Source of the DNA: an uncultured Mucilaginibacter sp.
GTDB taxonomy: Bacteria > Bacteroidota > Bacteroidia > Sphingobacteriales > Sphingobacteriaceae
Assembly (NCBI GenBank): GCA_903885865.1
Contig: CAISKH010000198.1
Location: 1-11,051 of the forward strand
DNA: 11,051 nt
Direction: 5' to 3'
The notes under the pieces are model-generated. The model had not been told where the DNA came from. It searched no databases and saw only the letters and a list, made by a program, of their open reading frames with translations. Numbering within the stretch: position 1 is the stretch's first letter; each line of letters begins with the position of its first letter. Positions 5,844 to 11,051 of this stretch are shown here, piece after piece. The translations under genes were made by a program, and so were the position numbers.

Positions 5844-8396
5844 ATGGATTTTAAAAACCTTTTCCGGAAGCTCCCATTTTTAGCTTTCTTATTTTTTTAT
5901 ACCCCGGCGTTATTCGCGCAGGCAACACGTGTTACCGGTACGGTAACAGACGGAAGCACCAAAGAAACGATACCGTTCGTAACCGTTGGTTTTGGGGGAA
6001 GCACCATAGCCTCACCCACAAATATTGATGGTAAATATGCCATCAGTTCAGATAAACCGTACGGCCAGATAAAAGCAAGTTTTTTAGGTTACAGGGACGT
6101 TGTTGTTGCCGTTAAACCAGGCCAAACCCAGGTTATTAATATTACTTTAATGCCCTTAGCCCAGGAGCTTAGCGAGGTAGACATCAAAGCCGGCAAAAAA
6201 CCAAGGTATCGTAATAAAGATAACCCGGCTGTTGAATTGATTCGCCAGGTTATTGCCCACAGAGAACGTAACCGACCTGAGAGTTACGCCTATGTGGAGT
6301 ATAAGGAATATGATAAAATGCAATTTTCTATAGCCAATTTATCTTCCAAGGTGGCCGACAAAAAGTTTTTTCGCAAATATAAATTCGTATTGGATAATCG
6401 CGACAGTACCCTTGTGCCAGGGAAATCATTATTGCCAATTTACCTGAACGAAAAAATGTCGCAATATTATTATCGCAAAAACCCTGAAAAAGAAAGAACA
6501 GTAATTCTTGCACAGAATGGCGTAGATTTTGGCGGCTCAATTGATAATGAAGGGCTAACCCAGTTTTTTAAATACATGTATGGAAAAGTTGATATTTATG
6601 AAAATAACATCAGCCTGGTATCTAATAATTTTTTAAGCCCCATTGCTAACGGCGGCCCTAATGTTTATAAATATTTTATTACAGATACGATTACCCTCGA
6701 TAATAAAAGCAAACTTATAGAATTGAGTTTTACCCCGCGTAACACGCAGGATATGCTTTTTGAAGGCAAAATATACATTACGCTTGATAGTAATTATGCC
6801 GTACAAAAGGCCCGTATGGGTATTAATAGAAACATCAACCTGAACTTTGTAAAAACAATGAATGTTAACCTGGATTTTGAGCAGAATCCGGATGGACGTT
6901 ATCATTTAAGCAAAAGCACCACACTGGCCGATTTTGGCACAACTAAAAAGAAAGCGGGCGGCTTATTTGGTATACGAACCCTTGCCTATGGCAGTTATGC
7001 GGTGAACAGGCAACGCCCTGATACTACGTATGAAACCGGCATCGGCGACCTCATAGTTTCGGATGAAGCAAAACACAGGAGCGAACAGTTCTGGGCAGAA
7101 AACCGTTTAGATACATTAAGCCGGGCAGAGTCGAAAGTTTATAAAAATGTCGATATTCTGCGGAATATGCCCTCTTTCAGGCGCACATTGGATATAGCTA
7201 CGCTGTTACTGGCCGGTTATAAATCTTTTGATAAATTTGAAGTTGGCCCGGCAAACACGTTTTATAGCTTTAACCCTATTGAAGGATTAAAACTGCGGGT
7301 AGGCGGCCGCACAACACCTGAATTAAGTAAACGCTACTATTTTGAAACCTACCTTGCTTATGGTATTAAAGATGACCGTTGGAAATACTTTTTAAGCGGC
7401 ACCTATTCGCTTAATGATAAATCTATCTATAAATTCCCTCAAAACTATTTGAGGGCCAGCATTCAGCGCGATACCAAAATACCGGGCGCCAGTTTACAGT
7501 TTGTTCAGCAGGACAACTTTTTACTATCCTTTAAACGGGGCGAAAATGATAAATACCTGTATAATGATAATTACCGGCTTGATTATGTTCATGAATTTGA
7601 TAACCATTTCTCCTATAGCCTTACTTTCAAAAAACTAACCCAATCGCCGGCGGGCTCATTATATTTTATAAACAATACTGGTATAATTAATAGCCTTACC
7701 ACTTCAGAAGCTTCTTTAAATTTGCGTTATGCACCTAATGAAGGATTTTACCAGGGTAAAATTTACCGTATACCTATTCATAGTGAATACCCGGTATTTA
7801 ATATAGATTATGCGGTTGGTTTAAAAAATGTGTTTGGCGGAGAATATAGCTATCAAACCTTGCATGCCCGTATTGATAAAAGGGTTTATTTGTCGCAGCT
7901 GGGTTATTCAGATATGTTCGTGGAAGGCGGACAGATATTTGGGCAGGTACCCTATCCCCTGCTAACCATAGTTCGTGCCAACCAAACTTACGCGTACGAC
8001 CTATACTCGTACAACTTAATGAACTTTTTAGAGTTTGTGGGCGACCGCTATGCAAGTATAAATATTGATCAGCATTTTATGGGGTACTTTTTAAACAGGG
8101 TGCCGCTGTTTAAAAAACTAAAGTTACGCGAAGTAGCCTCGTTTAAGGCTATTTATGGCGGGGTTAGTGATGAAAATAATCCAACTTTACATCCATCATT
8201 ATATCAATTCCCGGTTACCAGCACCGGCGAACATATTACCTATCCTTTAGGAGGTACACCTTATATTGAAGGCAGCGTTGGTATAGAAAATATTTTTAAA
8301 TTTATGCGCGTGGACCTGGTAAGGCGGTTTACTTATTTAGATCATCCGGATGTTTCAAAATATGGTATTCGCGCAAGGGTGAAATTTGATTTTTAG
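5844..8396 (+). CDS. outer-membrane beta-barrel protein with CarboxypepD_reg-like domain and DUF5686
   Basis: A large (850-residue) exported protein of unknown function. It has a signal peptide (residues 1-25, hydrophobic core 11-24, cleavage after LFA before Gln-Ala). A carboxypeptidase-regulatory-like beta-sandwich follows (about 29-104: VTGTVTDGSTKETIPFVTV start, then NIDGKYAI and SFLGYRDV). The DUF5686 core begins near GKKPRYRNKDNPAVELIRQVI (117-137) and YAYVEYKEYDKM (148-159). The rest is rich in alternating aromatic and polar strands and ends in RARVKFDF. The final Phe with alternating hydrophobics is the usual BAM-recognised beta-signal, so the C-terminal half should be an outer-membrane barrel. 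It lacks a plug domain and TonB box, so it is not a SusC-type receptor. The gene opens the second half of the cluster, 29 bp before the PIP synthase gene. A link to surface display or transport of the inositol lipids is only inference. Confidence 0.85.
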   Translation: MDFKNLFRKLPFLAFLFFYTPALFAQATRVTGTVTDGSTKETIPFVTVGFGGSTIASPTNIDGKYAISSDKPYGQIKASFLGYRDVVVAVKPGQTQVINITLMPLAQELSEVDIKAGKKPRYRNKDNPAVELIRQVIAHRERNRPESYAYVEYKEYDKMQFSIANLSSKVADKKFFRKYKFVLDNRDSTLVPGKSLLPIYLNEKMSQYYYRKNPEKERTVILAQNGVDFGGSIDNEGLTQFFKYMYGKVDIYENNISLVSNNFLSPIANGGPNVYKYFITDTITLDNKSKLIELSFTPRNTQDMLFEGKIYITLDSNYAVQKARMGINRNINLNFVKTMNVNLDFEQNPDGRYHLSKSTTLADFGTTKKKAGGLFGIRTLAYGSYAVNRQRPDTTYETGIGDLIVSDEAKHRSEQFWAENRLDTLSRAESKVYKNVDILRNMPSFRRTLDIATLLLAGYKSFDKFEVGPANTFYSFNPIEGLKLRVGGRTTPELSKRYYFETYLAYGIKDDRWKYFLSGTYSLNDKSIYKFPQNYLRASIQRDTKIPGASLQFVQQDNFLLSFKRGENDKYLYNDNYRLDYVHEFDNHFSYSLTFKKLTQSPAGSLYFINNTGIINSLTTSEASLNLRYAPNEGFYQGKIYRIPIHSEYPVFNIDYAVGLKNVFGGEYSYQTLHARIDKRVYLSQLGYSDMFVEGGQIFGQVPYPLLTIVRANQTYAYDLYSYNLMNFLEFVGDRYASINIDQHFMGYFLNRVPLFKKLKLREVASFKAIYGGVSDENNPTLHPSLYQFPVTSTGEHITYPLGGTPYIEGSVGIENIFKFMRVDLVRRFTYLDHPDVSKYGIRARVKFDF

Positions 8397-8425
8397 CGAC
8401 AGATAAAAAAACTGTTTACAGATAA

Positions 8426-9142
8426 ATGGGACAACAAGTATCAATACGTACAAACCTTCAATCAGGTATTTATAAGGTTATTGACCCTGTTGTAAAAATT
8501 TGTATAAAACTTGGCCTTACACCTAATATTGTTACTACTATTGGCTTTGTATTAAATATTGGTGTAGCTGTAATATTTATCATAGGCGGCGAGGCGGGTA
8601 ACCGCGGCGATCTTACTTATATAGGATGGGCGGGCGGCTTAATTTTATTCGCGGGCTTATTTGATATGCTTGACGGGCAGGTGGCCCGGCTGGGAAACAT
8701 GAAATCAACATTTGGCGCATTATATGATTCGGTATTAGACAGGTATAGCGAACTGATCATGTTTTTTGGTATATGCTATTACCTGGTGGCGCATCATTAT
8801 TTTTTAAGCTCTATTTTTGCTTTCATGGCGCTAATAGGTTCAATGATGGTTAGTTATGTTAGGGCCCGTGCCGAGAGCTTAGGCATTGAATGTAAGGGCG
8901 GTTTAATGCAACGGCCCGAACGTGTGGTAACTATTGGTTTGTGTGCCATAATATGCGGCGTAAGCTCATTATATATTGGGGGTAATTATAAATTGTATGT
9001 TCCGGGAATAAGGTATCATGTTTTTGAAACGATGTCGATATTTACCATCCCCATTACCATTCTTGCTGTATTAACAAATATAACCGCATTTAAACGGTTA
9101 ACCGACGCCAAAAAAACCTTTTCAAAACAACAAGAAAATTAA
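8426..9142 (+). CDS. CDP-alcohol phosphatidyltransferase, probable phosphatidylinositol phosphate synthase
   Basis: An integral-membrane enzyme expected to join inositol-3-phosphate to CDP-diacylglycerol, giving phosphatidylinositol phosphate and CMP. The 238-residue protein carries the complete CAP motif D-x2-D-G-x2-A-R-x8-G-x3-D-x3-D: Asp80, Asp83, Gly84, Ala87, Arg88, Gly97, Asp101 and Asp105. SYVRARAESLG (143-153) and QRPERVV (162-168) resemble the inositol-phosphate-binding blocks of actinobacterial PIP synthases. This supports PIP synthase over PgsA, phosphatidylserine synthase or choline/ethanolamine transferases. About six hydrophobic spans are visible (around 36-55, 64-80, 108-125, 127-145, 166-185 and 205-222). 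The substrate assignment also rests on the MIPS and PgpA-like genes upstream. It follows the DUF5686 gene by 29 bp, and the next gene starts 13 bp later. Confidence 0.88.
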   Translation: MGQQVSIRTNLQSGIYKVIDPVVKICIKLGLTPNIVTTIGFVLNIGVAVIFIIGGEAGNRGDLTYIGWAGGLILFAGLFDMLDGQVARLGNMKSTFGALYDSVLDRYSELIMFFGICYYLVAHHYFLSSIFAFMALIGSMMVSYVRARAESLGIECKGGLMQRPERVVTIGLCAIICGVSSLYIGGNYKLYVPGIRYHVFETMSIFTIPITILAVLTNITAFKRLTDAKKTFSKQQEN

Positions 9143-9155
9143 TATTATACATTAA

Positions 9156-9731
9156 ATGAGATTACTTTTTATACTGCTGGCATCGTTTTTTTGCTCTTAC
9201 TTATCCATAAATAAAACACCTGATAAATTTATCTATAAACCGGTATTAACAAGGCTTGTAGCAGCAGAAGATAAATACCCTGTACCTCCCGATAATGCAA
9301 ACAGGCTGTTTTACATACAGCGCACCCCTAATACCAACACCATAATTTATGAATTAAATGCCAGGAATGGCCAGGTAGATGAAGAGAATCCAATAAATGT
9401 ATATTGGTTAAAATATGCTGTGGGCGGGCAAAGAGAAGAACTAAATTATGTTCAGCGTAAATTTGCATACGGTATAATAACCAAAAAACTAAGTAACGAA
9501 CGTTATGATGTCAGATTTGTATCATACAAGAAATTTCCCTTGCTTTTGATGAAGGCAAACGATGGAAAATATCATATATTCGCAACGGTTGAACAAAAAC
9601 AAATGATGCTAAACCGTATTTTTATTAATATTGAAGGCGGTACATTTTGGCTCCCGAATATTGTTTACGTAGAATTTAAAGGTACCGATCCATTAACAGG
9701 CAAAGAACTCGTACAACGTTTTAAACCCTGA
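9156..9731 (+). CDS. small exported protein, DUF4833-like, function unknown
   Basis: A 191-residue protein with an N-terminal hydrophobic segment (residues 3-18), most likely a signal peptide or single membrane anchor. Cys13 is present, but the residues before it (SFF) do not form a lipobox. The body, roughly 50-190, is predicted soluble and beta-rich. It contains LFYIQRTPNTNTIIYELNA (51-69), NPINVYWLKYAVGG (78-91), FAYGI (103-107) and VYVEFKGTDPLTGK (170-183). These blocks match my recollection of DUF4833, a family seen next to bacterial inositol-lipid genes, but no activity is known. The gene lies 13 bp after the PIP synthase and 6 bp before the hydroxylase, so it is surely co-transcribed with them. 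A role in lipid transfer, or as a partner of the membrane enzymes on the periplasmic face, is inference. Confidence 0.7.
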   Translation: MRLLFILLASFFCSYLSINKTPDKFIYKPVLTRLVAAEDKYPVPPDNANRLFYIQRTPNTNTIIYELNARNGQVDEENPINVYWLKYAVGGQREELNYVQRKFAYGIITKKLSNERYDVRFVSYKKFPLLLMKANDGKYHIFATVEQKQMMLNRIFINIEGGTFWLPNIVYVEFKGTDPLTGKELVQRFKP

Positions 9732-9737
9732 TATACT

Positions 9738-10358
9738 ATGGCAAAGAATTATATATCAAACTCGCAGGAATCGGTAAGGATGTTTAAAAGTGATCTTTTA
9801 GAAGCCTTATCAAAGGTTCATTTTTTGGTGCCGGTTTTTATTTTTGTACCGGTTATTGGTTATTTTATATATGAAGCATTTGAAAAAAACATAGGTATAG
9901 TTACTTTTTTTGAAATGTTTGCACTGGGCCTTTTTATATGGACACTGGTGGAATATGTTATGCACCGCTTTTTATTTCATTATATGCCACCCGATAAGCC
10001 CTGGGCATTAAGGCTGCATTTTATTTTTCATGGCGTTCATCATGACTACCCAAGCGATGCCAAACGTTTGGTACTCCCACCATCGGTAAGCATCCCGTTG
10101 GCAACCTGTTTCTATTTTTTATTTAATGCTATTTTACCTGTAAATTATATATATGGCTTTTTTCCGGCTTTTTTGTTAGGCTACCTGTTTTATGATGAAA
10201 CGCACTATGCTATTCACCATTTCAACTTCAAAGGCAGTATTTGGAAAAAAATAAAACAGCACCACATGCTGCACCACTACCAGGATCCTGCCAGGGGATA
10301 TGGTGTGAGCTCTCCCCTTTGGGACAAGATTTTCCGCTCAGACTTTACAAAAAAATAG
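9738..10358 (+). CDS. FA2H/Scs7-like fatty acid hydroxylase, probable ceramide N-acyl 2-hydroxylase
   Basis: A membrane di-iron hydroxylase of the sterol desaturase/fatty acid hydroxylase superfamily, likely adding a 2-hydroxyl to the ceramide N-acyl chain. The 206-residue protein has the full histidine set: HRFLFH (76-81), HFIFHGVHH (94-102), HYAIHH (156-161) and HHMLHH (175-180). Flanking words EYVMHRFLFH (72-81), RLVLPP (110-115) and GYGVSSPLWDKIF (187-199) match those of yeast Scs7 and animal FA2H better than those of carotene hydroxylases (CrtZ). Hydrophobic spans occur at about 28-48, 55-75, 117-134 and 138-150. There is no N-terminal cytochrome b5 domain, unlike Scs7, so an external electron donor is needed and is not encoded in the window. 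It sits 6 bp after the DUF4833-like gene and 1 bp before the Aur1-like gene. Hydroxylation of free fatty acids or of the long-chain base is an alternative. Confidence 0.85.
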   Translation: MAKNYISNSQESVRMFKSDLLEALSKVHFLVPVFIFVPVIGYFIYEAFEKNIGIVTFFEMFALGLFIWTLVEYVMHRFLFHYMPPDKPWALRLHFIFHGVHHDYPSDAKRLVLPPSVSIPLATCFYFLFNAILPVNYIYGFFPAFLLGYLFYDETHYAIHHFNFKGSIWKKIKQHHMLHHYQDPARGYGVSSPLWDKIFRSDFTKK

Positions 10359-10359
10359 A

Positions 10360-11051
10360 ATGAATGGTGTTGTTAACCAGGGCCCTGTAGTAAACGCCAG
10401 ATCTATACTAACTGTTTCGCTCCTTTCCATAGCATATTTACTGGTTTCGTCATTGGTGATCGGCTTTAAGGCAGATCAGCTTGTGTTACTCATTGCTTTT
10501 AATACTATGTTTTATCTTTCCGCTATCACCCGGAAATTTATTGTGGGCTTTTCTGTTTTTATTGTTTATTGGGTCATATTCGATTATATGAAGGCTATAC
10601 CGAATTATACGGTTAGCCAGGTACATATCGCCGACTTGTATAATTATGAAAAGCACTTATTCGGGATAAACTATAACGGCCGGGTATTAACCCAAAATGA
10701 GTATTGGAACATTAAGGCTACTACTCTCTTAGACATTATTTCGGGCCTGTTTTATATATGCTGGATACCCGTTCCGCTTAGTTTTGCCGCTCTCCTTTTT
10801 TTTAGAAACAGGCGCGAGTTTCTCTCTTTCGCCTTAACCTTTTTAGTGGTTAACCTGCTGGGCTTTGTTGTGTATTACACCTACCCCGCCGCACCGCCCT
10901 GGTATGTACAGCAGCATGGTTTTATTTTTCATGCCGCAACACCCGGCAACACCGGCGGCCTGTCACGGTTCGATCATTACTTTAATGTCCATATTTTTCA
11001 ATCTATTTATGAGAAAGGGTCGAATGTTTTCGCAGCAATGCCATCGTTACA
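10360..11051 (+). CDS. Aur1-like PAP2 enzyme, probable inositol phosphorylceramide synthase (3' end cut off)
   Basis: Expected to transfer phosphoinositol from PI to (dihydro)ceramide, yielding inositol phosphorylceramide and diacylglycerol. The frame is open from the ATG at 10360, one base after the hydroxylase stop, to the window end (230 full codons). Several membrane spans are visible (about 16-36, 40-57, 60-78, 124-147 and 155-174). They are followed by YPAAPPWY (175-182), GGLSRFDHYF (199-208) and NVFAAMPSL (222-230), and the next codon begins CA, consistent with the catalytic His of PSLH. The blocks APPWY, GG-LxR-D and A-x-PSLH are the hallmark of the Aur1/PAP2_3 branch, which includes fungal IPC synthase. 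A second His/Asp block should follow beyond the window. The ATG at 10364 is out of frame. A PAP2 lipid phosphatase or a ceramide phosphoethanolamine-type transferase is the alternative. Confidence 0.85.
   Translation, partial: MNGVVNQGPVVNARSILTVSLLSIAYLLVSSLVIGFKADQLVLLIAFNTMFYLSAITRKFIVGFSVFIVYWVIFDYMKAIPNYTVSQVHIADLYNYEKHLFGINYNGRVLTQNEYWNIKATTLLDIISGLFYICWIPVPLSFAALLFFRNRREFLSFALTFLVVNLLGFVVYYTYPAAPPWYVQQHGFIFHAATPGNTGGLSRFDHYFNVHIFQSIYEKGSNVFAAMPSL

Noticed and set aside
6633..6905. Minus-strand open frame of 90 codons inside the DUF5686 gene
   Set aside because: It is antisense to a clearly coding frame, with no signal, domain or start-site support.
9738..10358. Carotene beta-hydroxylase (CrtZ) as the identity of the histidine-box protein
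   Set aside because: The RLVLPP and GYGVSSPLWDKIF blocks and the sphingolipid neighbours fit FA2H/Scs7 better, and no carotenoid genes are in the window.

Overview
The window comes from a Bacteroidota genome, most likely family Sphingobacteriaceae (Pedobacter, Mucilaginibacter or Sphingobacterium relatives). The base composition is AT-rich with a moderate GC content. The start codons lack Shine-Dalgarno sequences and sit behind A/T-rich leaders, and at least one non-coding gap holds an exact TAnnTTTG (-7 type) promoter motif. The window also contains a Bacteroidota-type outer-membrane protein (CarboxypepD_reg-like plus DUF5686), and its serine palmitoyltransferase closely resembles, from memory, the Sphingobacterium enzyme. 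The genus is an inference.

Layout. A divergent gene on the minus strand begins at 72 and runs off the left edge; only its signal peptide is visible. After an AT-rich divergent intergenic region comes serine palmitoyltransferase (430-1638), closed by a strong intrinsic terminator (1651-1687). All later genes are on the plus strand. A first tight group (1719-5636) encodes a GNAT-fold ceramide-synthase-type acyltransferase, an SDR of the CerR type, myo-inositol-1-phosphate synthase and a PgpA-family phosphatase. A 207-bp gap with a promoter-like motif and small inverted repeats follows. A second group (5844 to the right edge) encodes a DUF5686 outer-membrane barrel protein, a CDP-alcohol phosphatidyltransferase of the phosphatidylinositol-phosphate-synthase type, a small exported DUF4833-like protein, an FA2H/Scs7-type fatty acid hydroxylase and an Aur1-like PAP2 enzyme cut by the window end.

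How the genes work together. The set reads as a near-complete bacterial route to inositol phosphorylceramide, a lipid usually regarded as fungal or plant. Sphingolipid arm: serine plus acyl-CoA gives 3-ketosphinganine (SPT), which is reduced (CerR) and N-acylated (bCerS) to dihydroceramide. The hydroxylase probably adds a 2-OH to the N-acyl chain. Inositol arm: glucose-6-phosphate gives inositol-3-phosphate (MIPS), which is joined to CDP-diacylglycerol to make phosphatidylinositol phosphate (PIP synthase) and dephosphorylated to PI (PgpA-like). Joining step: the Aur1-like enzyme would transfer phosphoinositol from PI to ceramide. Two proteins in the locus, the DUF5686 barrel and the DUF4833-like protein, have no assigned role and are the best candidates for new biology. 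No RNA genes, insertion sequences or CRISPR arrays were seen.
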